Program-made: the position numbers and the translations under genes
In this document: positions 1 through 7,423 of the stretch, piece after piece
Position numbering within the stretch: position 1 is the first letter of the stretch
Layout of the letters: each line of letters begins with the position of its first letter
Assembly: GCA_964362645.1 (NCBI GenBank)
Contig: CAYIFC010000013.1
Location: 1 to 17,945, forward strand
Direction: 5' to 3'
Origin: CAYIFC01 sp964362645
GTDB lineage: Bacteria; Patescibacteriota; Minisyncoccia; Phycocordibacterales; JACOZG01
Length of the DNA: 17,945 bases
Notes under the pieces: generated by a model
What the model was told of the DNA's origin: nothing
The model's input: the letters and a program-made list of their open reading frames with translations, nothing else
Database searches by the model: none

Positions 1-2
1 AC

Positions 3-1289
3 ATTCATGTTGTCAACACTCAAGCTAACCCCGATATTATCATTGATGAAGTGACTAATAATGATGGCCAGTTGCAATTAGTTGATGTGCCACCGGGCGA
101 TTTCGCTTACGAGATTAATGTTTCGAAACCAGGCTATTCCAGCGCTCAAACTTATACCATTGACCCCGATGTTAATCCCAATCCTCTGCCGACTCATCCG
201 ACCGTAGACATTGGTCAAGTGACGCCAATTAGTTTTGAGATTAATGAGGTGAGCCAGCTTGAAGTTAGAAGTTTAACCAATCTTTGCGCGGTGGCTCCTA
301 ACTTACCTTTCAATCTCAAGGGGGCAAAAACCATTGGTGTGTCGCCAACGGTGCTTAAATATGATGAAGATTTCACCACCACCAGCGCCGGCGAAAAATC
401 TTTGGCGAATCTTGAAGAAGACGATTATCTTATTGCACCCACTTCCGCCAGTTACGATTTGGCCGGTACTATGCCACTTCTGCCGATTGTTTTACCGCCC
501 GGGACGACCCAAAATGTGGCTTTGGTTTTGGCGCCGAAAATCCCAAGGGCGTTGTTGGTGGTGGTTAAGGATGGGGTGACCAAGTTGCCACTTTCTGGCG
601 CGAGCGTCACTCTCACTCGCGCCAGTTCGGGCTTCAACGAAACGCTGATAACTGATCGTGGTTTTTGGCGTCAGACTGATTGGTCAGGTGGTGCCGACCA
701 AGTTGAATTCACCGACGCGACAAGGTTCTTCGCGGTTGATCTGATGGCTAACGCTGATCCACTGGCGCAGGCGGGGGAAGTGAGGCTGCGAGATTTCAGC
801 GGGTCTTTTGCCTCGTCTGGTTGGTTGGAATCATCCATTTTCGATACGGGGGGAAGTCAGTCGACTTATTATAATTTAAGTTGGTCGCCGACTGATCAGC
901 CGGTGGAAACTGGCGCGGACAGTGTTAAATTCCAAATTGCCTCCGCCAATTCTACCACCTCGCCCTTCATCTATTTAGGTCCCGACGGCACGGCGAATAC
1001 TTACTACACGACACTTGATACCAATCTTAATTCGATCCACAACAATCAACGCTTTGTGCGTTACAAATTATTTTTGACCACTATCGACCCCGCTTTCACG
1101 CCGAGCGTCTCGGAGATGGCGATCACTTTCGGTTCCGAGTGTCTGCCGTTCGGGCAAGTTTTTTGGAGTGGCCTGACGGCCGGCATTTACACGCTGAATG
1201 TTACGGCGGAGGGGTATCAGCCTTACGGCAACGATAATCTTTCGATTAGTGCCAACTGGCAAAGCGTGGAAGTAACCCTCAACCCCTAA
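3..1289 (+). CDS. Pilus-associated adhesin-like protein, carboxypeptidase-regulatory-like domains (5' truncated)
   Basis: The frame is open from the first bases of the window, so the gene begins upstream; the GTG at 51 is internal. The visible ~428 residues hold beta-sandwich segments of the carboxypeptidase-regulatory/CnaB type, with GDFAYEINVSKPGY near the start and GIYTLNVTAEGYQPY near the end. The last such domain opens at about nt 540 (VVVKDGVTKLPLSGASVTL) and seems to be interrupted by a long insert (about nt 650-1130). The insert has the features of an extracellular jelly-roll module: GWLESSIFDTG, then VKFQIASANS, then FIYLGPDGT, then RFVRYKLFL. The domain resumes at GQVFWSGL. The gene sits 7 nt before a prepilin gene and 600 nt before a PilX-like gene, so it is probably a large PilV-like tip or surface component. 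That role and a prepilin leader in the missing N-terminus are inference. Exact domain families are uncertain. Confidence 0.75.
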   Translation: MHVVNTQANPDIIIDEVTNNDGQLQLVDVPPGDFAYEINVSKPGYSSAQTYTIDPDVNPNPLPTHPTVDIGQVTPISFEINEVSQLEVRSLTNLCAVAPNLPFNLKGAKTIGVSPTVLKYDEDFTTTSAGEKSLANLEEDDYLIAPTSASYDLAGTMPLLPIVLPPGTTQNVALVLAPKIPRALLVVVKDGVTKLPLSGASVTLTRASSGFNETLITDRGFWRQTDWSGGADQVEFTDATRFFAVDLMANADPLAQAGEVRLRDFSGSFASSGWLESSIFDTGGSQSTYYNLSWSPTDQPVETGADSVKFQIASANSTTSPFIYLGPDGTANTYYTTLDTNLNSIHNNQRFVRYKLFLTTIDPAFTPSVSEMAITFGSECLPFGQVFWSGLTAGIYTLNVTAEGYQPYGNDNLSISANWQSVEVTLNP

Positions 1290-1296
1290 AATTAAA

Positions 1297-1890
1297 ATGA
1301 AAAAACAAGGTTTTAGTTTAATCGAAATTTTGGTCGCGTTAGGGATTTTTGGTTTGATTATTTTGGCCCTGGCCAATTTCCAATGGAGTCTTTTTTCGCA
1401 GAATACTTTGATTAATAGCAGTCTAAATGCCGATAGCGAAATGCGCTCGGCGCTTAAAAAAATAGTGGCCGAGTTGCGTGGAGCCGCTCAATCAGACACC
1501 GGCGTTTACCAAATAGCCGAGGCGACAAAAAATTCACTCACTTTTTTTAGCGATGTTGATGGTGATGGTCGGCGCGAGCAAGTGCGCTATTTTTTAACTG
1601 GTACGGCATTAATGCGCGGACTAATTAAGCCAGCCGGTAATCCTTTAGCTTATAATCCGGCGCTGGAAACTTTAACAACCATGGTTCACGCGATTGCTAA
1701 TCCGAATCAAGCTATTTTTTCGTATCATGATCAAAATTATTCTGGCAGTGAAGTCGCTTTAACCGAACCAATAAACATTCCTCTCGTTCGTTTAGTCAAA
1801 ATCACCTTGACTGTTGACGAAAATCCCAATAAGCCACCTTCGTCACTAACGCTTAGTAGTCAAGTTTCGATTCGCAGTCTAAAATATTGA
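1297..1890 (+). CDS. Prepilin-type protein, GspJ/PilW-like minor pseudopilin
   Basis: A 197-residue protein with a class III prepilin leader: MKKQG is cut after Gly5, leaving Phe1 and Glu at mature position +5 (FSLIE), followed by a hydrophobic helix (ILVALGIFGLIILALANF). This is the substrate signature for the prepilin peptidase PilD and for assembly into a type IV pilus or type II-like pseudopilus. The body resembles the GspJ/PilW group: a conserved helix (SEMRSALKKIVAELRGA), then SDVDGDGRREQVRYFL. It starts 7 nt after the previous stop and ends 13 nt before the next start, so the three genes form one transcription unit. There is no clear SD site before the ATG. Assignment as a prepilin is firm; the exact GspJ or PilW identity is not. 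Confidence 0.85.
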   Translation: MKKQGFSLIEILVALGIFGLIILALANFQWSLFSQNTLINSSLNADSEMRSALKKIVAELRGAAQSDTGVYQIAEATKNSLTFFSDVDGDGRREQVRYFLTGTALMRGLIKPAGNPLAYNPALETLTTMVHAIANPNQAIFSYHDQNYSGSEVALTEPINIPLVRLVKITLTVDENPNKPPSSLTLSSQVSIRSLKY

Positions 1891-1903
1891 ACAGGGTTAC
1901 TTT

Positions 1904-3457
1904 ATGAAAAATTCAGTCATAAATAAACAAAAAGGTTTTTTAATTATTCAGGCTCTTGTTTTTGGCACGATTGGGATTATTTTAATTGGTGGTTTAGTTA
2001 GTTTTGCTCAAGTTAATATTAAGTCGGCGCGTCTCTTCGTTTTGCGGGAAAAAGCGTTTCAAATCGCCGAGGCGGGTTTGGAATATTATCGCTGGCATCT
2101 CGCTCACGCGGCGCAAGATTATAAGGATGGCACCGGCGCGCCTGGGCCTTACATTCATCCCTATAAAGACAAAGACGGTGAAGTAATTGGTTCTTTCACT
2201 TTAACGATTACCCCGCCACCTCTGGGTTCGACGGTGGTAACGATTGTGTCCGAAGGCAAAGTGGTGGAAGATGCCAATCTGTCGCGTCGAGTTGAAGCCA
2301 AGTTGGCGATTCCTTCGCTCGCCAAATACGCCTTTGTCGCCAACTCGGCGATGCGCTTCGGTGAGGGGACGGAAGTATTCGGCCCGATTCATTCGAACGG
2401 TGGAATTCGTTTCGATGGTCTGTCCCACAACATCGTGTCGAGCGCGATTGCCAACTACGACGACGCGGATCATAACGGTCCCAATGAGTTCGGTGTCCAC
2501 ACCCATCTCCGCGTCCCGCCCGGTGTGGGTGCCGTTAATTGCCCGAGCAATACACCCTCGCCTTATTCTTCTTGCTATCTCGCGAGTGAAGCTCCCCCAA
2601 CTACCCCGGTGCCCAATCGTTCCGATGTCTTTTTGACTGGTCGGCAATTCCCAGTACCGGCCGTTAATTTTACCGGACTTACGGCTGATTTATCGGATCT
2701 TCGGGACGATACTTTGCCGGTCAGTGGTCTTTGCGAGACGGATGTACCAAACGGTAAATTGTGTTTTGCCAGTTCCGGCGCGTTAGGCTACAATCTGGTG
2801 CTCAAAACTAACGATACCTTTGATCTTTTTCGGGTTAATTCTCTTCGCTCGTCACCCAGTGGCAGTTGCACTAATTCCCAAAATCAGGCCTCGGCTCAAA
2901 CTGGTTGGGCCACTTGGAGCATCGGAACTGGTAGCGGGGCTCAAACTTTGCTCGGCAATTACACTTTTCCGTCCAACGGGTTGGTTTTTCTGGAAGACAA
3001 TATTTGGGTTGAGGGACAGATTCAGACGGCCCGTCTGACCATCGCTTCCGGTCGGTTTCCCGATAGTGCCAGCACCAACACCAGTATTACGGTCAACAAA
3101 GATTTGCGTTATACCACCCATGACGGGCAGGATGTTCTGGCTTTGATTGCCCAGAACAATTTCAATGTCGGTCTTTATAGTAATGATCTTTTAACAGTTG
3201 ATGCCGCCCTGATAGCCAAGAATGGTCGGGTCGGGCGCTATTATTATAATTCTGCTTGCGGATCTAATTATGTTCGTTCTACCTTATCACTTTTCGGCAT
3301 GATTGCCACCAATCTTCGTTACGGTTTTGCTTACAGTAACAATACCGGTTACATCACAAGAAATATCGTTTATGATGGTAATTTGCTGTATGGTCCGCCA
3401 CCCTCTTTCCCTCTCACTTCTGATCAATACACCACCATTTCTTGGCGCGAACTTTAA
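1904..3457 (+). CDS. PilX-like large minor pilin
   Basis: A 517-residue protein with a short basic leader, the processing site KG|F at residues 10-12, and a hydrophobic helix (FLIIQALVFGTIGIILIGGLVSF). It then has the helix typical of PilX/GspK-like proteins, EKAFQIAEAGLEYYRWHL. The mature +5 residue is Gln16 instead of the usual Glu. A long globular part follows. It includes an 'AMRFGEGTEVFGPIHSNGGIRFDG' type stretch (residues about 149-172), characteristic of PilX-like proteins with a surface beta-helix or adhesin region. Later segments contain several Cys (nt about 2535-2580, 2730-2770, 2865, 3258). The family role is a minor pilin that primes or caps the pilus and may contact surfaces. 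It is the last gene of the operon and ends 3 nt from the convergent gene at 3461. No hairpin terminator is visible. Confidence 0.8.
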   Translation: MKNSVINKQKGFLIIQALVFGTIGIILIGGLVSFAQVNIKSARLFVLREKAFQIAEAGLEYYRWHLAHAAQDYKDGTGAPGPYIHPYKDKDGEVIGSFTLTITPPPLGSTVVTIVSEGKVVEDANLSRRVEAKLAIPSLAKYAFVANSAMRFGEGTEVFGPIHSNGGIRFDGLSHNIVSSAIANYDDADHNGPNEFGVHTHLRVPPGVGAVNCPSNTPSPYSSCYLASEAPPTTPVPNRSDVFLTGRQFPVPAVNFTGLTADLSDLRDDTLPVSGLCETDVPNGKLCFASSGALGYNLVLKTNDTFDLFRVNSLRSSPSGSCTNSQNQASAQTGWATWSIGTGSGAQTLLGNYTFPSNGLVFLEDNIWVEGQIQTARLTIASGRFPDSASTNTSITVNKDLRYTTHDGQDVLALIAQNNFNVGLYSNDLLTVDAALIAKNGRVGRYYYNSACGSNYVRSTLSLFGMIATNLRYGFAYSNNTGYITRNIVYDGNLLYGPPPSFPLTSDQYTTISWREL

Positions 3458-3460
3458 TCC

Positions 3461-4384
3461 TTAATACACCGGACGGATATCGTCGGCTTGATTGATGTCA
3501 AACTTTTTTATTGATTGGTAGGTAGGATTGGACGAAAGGGGATCCTCGCTGGCGTTTGGGTCGGGAACCGTAAACTGATCGGTTACTATTTGGTCGAATT
3601 GTTCACCGGCGGAGTTTTCGCCGGTGATGGTATAAGTTATTTCGTAAGTGCCCGGGACATCAACATCGTTGAAGATTCCGGTGTAGGTCCCCGGCGCATC
3701 GGGGTCTTCAACAAGTGGAATCGTTGTGTTTTGGCCGTTAGGGTCGGTAATCGTGGCAATAACTGTCGCCTCAATTACTGGCACTGTCACATTAAGCGCC
3801 ACGGTTTCTTCCAGTGTGAGTGACAAATCAGCTTGCCCGTTAATCCCTATCTCGGTATTCCCGGTTGTTGAATCAGCTGAAATTGGTGGTCCTTCAGATA
3901 TCGTCAAGTCGTAATTGGTTTGGCTGTTAGAGTTGGGGTTGCTAACAACTAGTTGCCAATCCTTAACTCCCGTTTTGGTTTTACTTTGAATTTGGAAAAT
4001 AAAAGTTGTGTCGCCGTTTGGTTCTTTAACAATCGCTTGATTAACGGCCGGATCATTGGTTGTTGGTTGGAAGTTTTCGTCCTTTAGTTCCACCTTAACA
4101 TTGGAATCGGAAGTGGTGATTTTTAAAATTGCTTGACCTTGTCCACCCAGGCTTACTGATTCAATCGTTTGTTTTTGAGGTTCAATTTTCCGTTGATAGG
4201 ATCCGGGACTCATTTTACCCCAGACAATTTTATTCTGGGTTACTATTTCGGGAGGGTTGTTGGTCGGTTCAGTATTGACGGGAAGAGAAGAGACAGCGGT
4301 TTCGTTTTGTTTGCCGAGCAGAGAAACAACAATAATCACCACAAAAATAATAGGCAAAACAGTTAAGATTAAGGACTTTTTCAC
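3461..4384 (-). CDS. Membrane-anchored extracellular protein with Ig-like domain, unknown function
   Basis: A 307-residue protein. Residues 4-23 form one N-terminal hydrophobic segment (signal anchor). The rest is a Thr/Asn/Pro-rich, Cys-free extracellular region. Residues about 70-165 look like a beta-sandwich ending in WQLVVSNPNSNSQTNYDLTI. Residues about 180-275 resemble an Ig-like domain of the choice-of-anchor type (VIATITDPNGQNTTIPLVED, then GTYTGIFNDV, then GTYEITYTITGEN). The GTG start at 4384-4382 is directly preceded in frame by a TGA codon, so no longer N-terminus is possible. A minus-strand TATAAT (4396-4391) lies only 6 nt before the GTG, so the mRNA is probably leaderless. It is convergent with the pilin operon. 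Function is not recognisable; surface display or adhesion is a guess. Confidence 0.7.
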   Translation of the reverse strand: MKKSLILTVLPIIFVVIIVVSLLGKQNETAVSSLPVNTEPTNNPPEIVTQNKIVWGKMSPGSYQRKIEPQKQTIESVSLGGQGQAILKITTSDSNVKVELKDENFQPTTNDPAVNQAIVKEPNGDTTFIFQIQSKTKTGVKDWQLVVSNPNSNSQTNYDLTISEGPPISADSTTGNTEIGINGQADLSLTLEETVALNVTVPVIEATVIATITDPNGQNTTIPLVEDPDAPGTYTGIFNDVDVPGTYEITYTITGENSAGEQFDQIVTDQFTVPDPNASEDPLSSNPTYQSIKKFDINQADDIRPVY

Positions 4385-4390
4385 TCACTG

Positions 4391-4405
4391 ATTATACTAT
4401 ATAAT
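4391..4405. promoter_or_regulatory. Adjacent divergent -10 boxes for tpiA and the 4384 gene
   Basis: The stretch ATTATACTATATAAT reads as TATAAT on the minus strand (4396-4391) and TATAAT on the plus strand (4400-4405), with three bases between them. The minus box is 6 nt before the GTG at 4384 (leaderless). The plus box is 25 nt before the tpiA ATG. No good -35 match is seen on either side, so the call rests on the two perfect -10 hexamers and on position. Confidence 0.6.
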
Positions 4406-4430
4406 TTACGGGGGGAATACTCTCAAAAAT

Positions 4431-5171
4431 ATGAAAAAACTAATCGTGGCCAATTGGAAGATGAACCCGGAGACACCGCGCGAAGCGCGCGAGCTCTTTG
4501 GGGCGACCAAGAAAGCGGCGACAAAATCGAAGGCACGGGTGGTGGTGTGTCCGCCCGCCGTCTTTCTTCCGCTGTTAAAATCGGCTAGCAATGTGGCGCT
4601 CGGGGCACAGGATGCTTACCCAGCGGCCAGTGGGGCTTACACTGGTTTCGTCTCGGCCTCGATGGTTGCTTATAGCGGTGCCCAGTATGTAATCATTGGT
4701 CATTCGGAAAGAAGGGCCGCGGGTGAAGGCGATGACCTAATTAATCAAAAGATCAAATGGTCTTTAAAAAGTAATTTGAAAATAATTCTGTGTGTGGGAG
4801 AGAGAGAAAGGGATCATGACGGCAAATATTTAAATATTATTAAAGAACAGTTAGAAAAAGATTTGGTCGGCCTCTCGCGCGACAATTTTACTAATTTGAT
4901 TATTGCTTATGAGCCGGTCTGGGCGATCGGGGCGGCGGCTAAGGCGAGCGATACACCGGAGGGATTTCGTGAACAGGCAATTTTTATCCGCAAAGTTTTA
5001 AGCATGCTGGTTGGAGCCAAGGTCGCGCTAGGTGTGCCAGTGCTCTACGGCGGCTCGGTCGATACCACGAATGCCAAAAGCTTTCTGACAGATGGTCATG
5101 CCGACGGGCTATTGGTCGGCCGAGCTTCTCTGCGGGCAGATATTTTTGTCGAGATCTTAAAACAAGCGTGA
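4431..5171 (+). CDS. tpiA: Triosephosphate isomerase
   Basis: A 246-residue protein of standard length for this TIM-barrel enzyme, which interconverts dihydroxyacetone phosphate and glyceraldehyde-3-phosphate. Active-site residues are in place: Asn8 and Lys10 (VANWKMN), His91 (IIGHSERR), catalytic Glu161 (AYEPVWAIG), and the phosphate-binding loops YGGSV (206-210) and GLLVGRASL (226-234). CVGE is at 121-124. One family-conserved spot differs: the usual GAFTGE is GAYTGF here. The ATG at 4431 has a G-rich run 15 nt upstream (4410-4415), poorly placed for an SD site. The gene ends by overlapping pgk by 4 bases (GTGA), so the two are translationally coupled. Confidence 0.97.
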   Translation: MKKLIVANWKMNPETPREARELFGATKKAATKSKARVVVCPPAVFLPLLKSASNVALGAQDAYPAASGAYTGFVSASMVAYSGAQYVIIGHSERRAAGEGDDLINQKIKWSLKSNLKIILCVGERERDHDGKYLNIIKEQLEKDLVGLSRDNFTNLIIAYEPVWAIGAAAKASDTPEGFREQAIFIRKVLSMLVGAKVALGVPVLYGGSVDTTNAKSFLTDGHADGLLVGRASLRADIFVEILKQA

Positions 5172-6304
5172 AAAATTTAAACGACTTGCCATTAGTAAAG
5201 AATTTAACCTCTAGCGATCTTCGGGGGAAACGAGTGTTTCTCCGACTCGACCTAAACTTGCCGATCGTTGACGGGAAGGTGGTTGACGACTTTCGTCTCA
5301 AACGGAGCCTACCAACGATCCGCTTTCTTCTTGAACGTGGAGCACGAGTTATAATCGCTTCTCATTTAGGTGGGGCGGGTGAAAGTTTGGCTCCCATAGC
5401 GTCCGCCCTGGGCAAGTTTATTCCAGTAGAGTTTGCTGATGCTTGGGATGGGGTGGAAGAAAAAGCGGCCGAGGTTAAAGCCGGCCATGCATTGTTGTTA
5501 GAAAATTTGCGCCAAGATCCGGGCGAGGAGGGGAACGACAAAGCCTTTGCTAAACGCTTAGCCGCACTCGCCGATCTATATATCAATGACGCATTTGCGG
5601 CGTCACACCGTGAGCATGCGTCTATTGTTGGTGTGGCGAAACTCTTACCAAATTATCTCGGTTTGATTTTTGAAGAAGAGGTGCGAGAGTTAAGCTTGGC
5701 CTTTACCCCCAATCATCCCTTCCTTCTAATTTTAGGCGGTGCTAAGTTTGGCACCAAATTGCCCTTGGTGCAGAAGTTTTTACCAATTGCCGACCGCATC
5801 TTTCTTGGTGGCGCGCTTGCTCACAGCTTTTTTCAATCCAAGGGTTATGAGCTCGGTCGTTCGTTGGTGGAGAAAGATGTTTCTATGGAGTCTTTAGTTA
5901 ATGAGCCAAAAATAATTTTACCGAGCGATGTGCGCGTCCAGAATGGGGAGCGAGTGTTTATTAAGAGGCCAACAGAGCTAGTCCCAGAAGACAAGATTCT
6001 CGACATGGGTCTTGAGTCGGTGGAAAAGTTGTTGCTGGAAATTAGTCGCGCTAAGCTCATCCTTTGGAATGGTCCGTTAGGTTCTTACGAGCAGGGTTGG
6101 CGCGGCGGTACCGATGCTGTGGCTCGCTTCATCGCTGCCAGTAATGCTCACTCCATTGTTGGCGGTGGCGACACAATTGCTTCCATCCAGTCTCTAAACT
6201 TGCTCGATCAATTTAATTTCGTCTCGACCGGGGGCGGCGCGATGCTCGACTTCCTTGCTACCGGCACCCTCCCTGGCCTCGAAGCCATCACCCACCACTC
6301 TTGA
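5168..6304 (+). CDS. pgk: Phosphoglycerate kinase
   Basis: Makes ATP from 1,3-bisphosphoglycerate in the cytoplasm. At 378 residues it is slightly shorter than usual (about 390-400). The GTG start overlaps the tpiA stop. Landmarks in order: RLDLN (26-30; Arg26, Asp28, Asn30), Arg43, SHLG (65-68; His66), ENLRQ (Arg115), INDAFAASHREHAS (Arg148), GGAKFGTKL (190-198; Lys193, Lys197), WNGPLGSYE (300-308), GGGDT (332-336) and STGGGAMLDFL (353-363). The residue after SHLG is Gly69, where most family members have the substrate-contacting Arg of SHLGRP. All other basic-patch residues are present, so the enzyme is probably active. It is the last gene of the tpiA-pgk unit; no terminator hairpin is obvious after it. 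Confidence 0.97.
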   Translation: MKNLNDLPLVKNLTSSDLRGKRVFLRLDLNLPIVDGKVVDDFRLKRSLPTIRFLLERGARVIIASHLGGAGESLAPIASALGKFIPVEFADAWDGVEEKAAEVKAGHALLLENLRQDPGEEGNDKAFAKRLAALADLYINDAFAASHREHASIVGVAKLLPNYLGLIFEEEVRELSLAFTPNHPFLLILGGAKFGTKLPLVQKFLPIADRIFLGGALAHSFFQSKGYELGRSLVEKDVSMESLVNEPKIILPSDVRVQNGERVFIKRPTELVPEDKILDMGLESVEKLLLEISRAKLILWNGPLGSYEQGWRGGTDAVARFIAASNAHSIVGGGDTIASIQSLNLLDQFNFVSTGGGAMLDFLATGTLPGLEAITHHS

Positions 6305-6350
6305 CGAGTTTTGGTCAAGTGGTAGGATGTAGATTAGCTAAATTGGGACT

Positions 6351-6378
6351 TTGACAATTGAATAAAAGCCTACATTTA
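6351..6378 (+). promoter_or_regulatory. Candidate promoter for the 6444 gene
   Basis: A perfect TTGACA (6351-6356) lies 87 nt before the 6444 start. The -10 is poor: TACATT at 6371 (14-nt spacer) or CATTTA at 6373 (16-nt spacer). A weaker alternative is TTGACG (6301) with TAGGAT (6323). The case rests on the need for a promoter in the 140-nt gap between pgk and this gene. Confidence 0.3.
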
Positions 6379-6443
6379 GCCATTTGGCGGCTCGTTGCCG
6401 TCATGTTTCCCCTGGTCATCGCCGAATTTGGAAGGAGATTGTG

Positions 6444-6926
6444 ATGAAAAAGTCTGTATTGGTTATTTTGTTTGTTTGTTTGGTTTTTATCCCTTTTATT
6501 TCTGCCAGTGATCGAGTCGGGGAAGGGAAGGGGTCGAAGCAGTCGCCAACCCTCACGGCAGTTCGGCAGTTTGCGGCATTGACACTGGTTGTGGCACGCG
6601 GCCAAGAGTCTACAATCGCGAAGAATATCGATTACGAAATTATCAGGGATGATCAAGGTGAGATCGTGGAGATCAACGCCGTTATCGATACTGATGGTGT
6701 CGGCCATTATTTCGTGGCGAAACCGAGCGAGCGCGGATTTGTGGTCGAACAACATCTCTCGACGGGTGAGGGTGGAGTGGCCGATGTCGTTAGTGCGAAT
6801 GACGTTTGTTTCAGTTTTCAAGATGGCAAATCGGTTCGTCTGGTTTGTCTCTGCCGGACTTCGGCTCAAGAACCATGGCATGTTTGCTTCGACAGCAAGT
6901 GGTTGCCGGCTGTGCGCATATCGTAA
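6444..6926 (+). CDS. Small secreted four-cysteine protein, unknown function
   Basis: A 160-residue protein that I do not recognise. Residues 1-20 form a signal peptide (MKKS, hydrophobic core, then FISAS), with cleavage probably near Ala21. The mature part has four cysteines (122, 135, 137, 148) clustered in its last 40 residues, which suggests two disulfides or a metal site. The middle (DYEIIRDDQGEIVEINAVI, then GVGHYFVAKPSE) looks like beta strands. The ATG at 6444 is chosen because AAGGAG (6432-6437) lies 6 nt upstream; an earlier in-frame ATG at 6384 has no SD and would bury the signal peptide. It stands alone between pgk and a strong terminator at 6966, in the same layout as the genes at 11433 and 15091. 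Confidence 0.7.
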   Translation: MKKSVLVILFVCLVFIPFISASDRVGEGKGSKQSPTLTAVRQFAALTLVVARGQESTIAKNIDYEIIRDDQGEIVEINAVIDTDGVGHYFVAKPSERGFVVEQHLSTGEGGVADVVSANDVCFSFQDGKSVRLVCLCRTSAQEPWHVCFDSKWLPAVRIS

Positions 6927-6965
6927 GGTAGCCTAAGCTTCAAAGGTTTTCAGTAGTTTGTTTTT

Positions 6966-6998
6966 CACCCCGTATCTTTATAGTGCGGGGTGTTTTTT
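6966..6998 (+). terminator. Intrinsic terminator of the 6444 gene
   Basis: Perfect 7-bp stem CACCCCG (6966-6972) / CGGGGTG (6986-6992) with a 13-nt loop, followed by six T (6993-6998). There is no T-run on the minus side, so it serves only the plus strand. Confidence 0.85.
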
Positions 6999-7020
6999 AT
7001 CCTGAGCGAAGTCGAAGGAT
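6999..7020. repeat. REP-like imperfect palindrome, CCTGAGCGAAGTCG core
   Basis: A 22-nt unit with ATCCT (6999-7003) and AGGAT (7016-7020) as perfectly inverted ends and the core CCTGAGCGAAGTCGAAGG. Elements of this type occur as short intergenic hairpins in many environmental bacterial genomes (general knowledge, not searched). It sits between the 6966 terminator and the HIT gene, whose stop codon it overlaps by one base. A related core occurs at 13226 inside comEC. Confidence 0.6.
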
Positions 7021-7397
7021 TATTTTAATGCTTGTTTAATTTTAGTAGCGTTTCCAGCAAGATCAGATTTATTGCCCACCGTATCTTGGTGTGGGAACAA
7101 CCACACATGAGCGTGTTCAACTTCGTCGCCCATGATTCTCGACCAGATAGCAGGTTGGTTAAAAGTTTTTTGCATTGCCCTAGCTAATTTTTGGGCGATT
7201 TCGAAATACTGACCGGCTTCTGGCACGTCCCAAACCCAACGATAGTGCTCCCTAGGAATTATTTGTAGGTGGCCGGGGGAGCGAGGGTTAATATCTAGAA
7301 AAGCGATAAATTTATCGTCCTCATATACCACTTCGGCCGAGATTTGTTTGGCCACGACTTTACAAAAGATACATGTGGATTGTTTATTTTTATTCAT
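7020..7397 (-). CDS. HIT-family nucleotide hydrolase/transferase, HxHxW variant
   Basis: A 125-residue cytoplasmic protein of the histidine-triad superfamily, whose members hydrolyse or transfer nucleoside monophosphates (Hint/Fhit/Ap4A type). Features: a zinc-type pair Cys9-Cys12 (CIFCK), the core DINPRSPGHLQIIPREHYR (35-53), and the active-site motif HAHVW (95-99). His97 aligns with the nucleophile. The third triad position is Trp99 instead of His, checked codon by codon on the reverse strand. The ATG at 7397 is preceded by a minus-strand TATAAT (7414-7409) with 11 nt between, giving a very short or absent leader and no SD. It is divergent from the FG-GAP gene and has no operon partners. 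Substrate cannot be told from sequence. Confidence 0.9.
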   Translation of the reverse strand: MNKNKQSTCIFCKVVAKQISAEVVYEDDKFIAFLDINPRSPGHLQIIPREHYRWVWDVPEAGQYFEIAQKLARAMQKTFNQPAIWSRIMGDEVEHAHVWLFPHQDTVGNKSDLAGNATKIKQALK

Positions 7398-7408
7398 ACT
7401 CGATTAGT

Positions 7409-7416
7409 ATTATAAT
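7409..7416. promoter_or_regulatory. Overlapping divergent -10 boxes (HIT gene / FG-GAP gene)
   Basis: ATTATAAT contains TATAAT on the plus strand (7411-7416) and TATAAT on the minus strand (7414-7409), sharing four bases. The plus box is 7 nt before the ATG at 7424 (leaderless). The minus box is 11 nt before the ATG at 7397. -35 matches are weak. Confidence 0.6.
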
Positions 7417-7423
7417 GTTAATT

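Noticed and set aside
6384..6443. Longer N-terminus for the secreted orphan protein from ATG 6384
   Set aside because: It would place ~20 polar residues before a textbook signal peptide and ignores the AAGGAG site before ATG 6444.
7373..7423. Earlier ATG for the FG-GAP protein
   Set aside because: It overlaps the HIT gene on the other strand and lies upstream of the TATAAT at 7411; the signal peptide begins properly at 7424.
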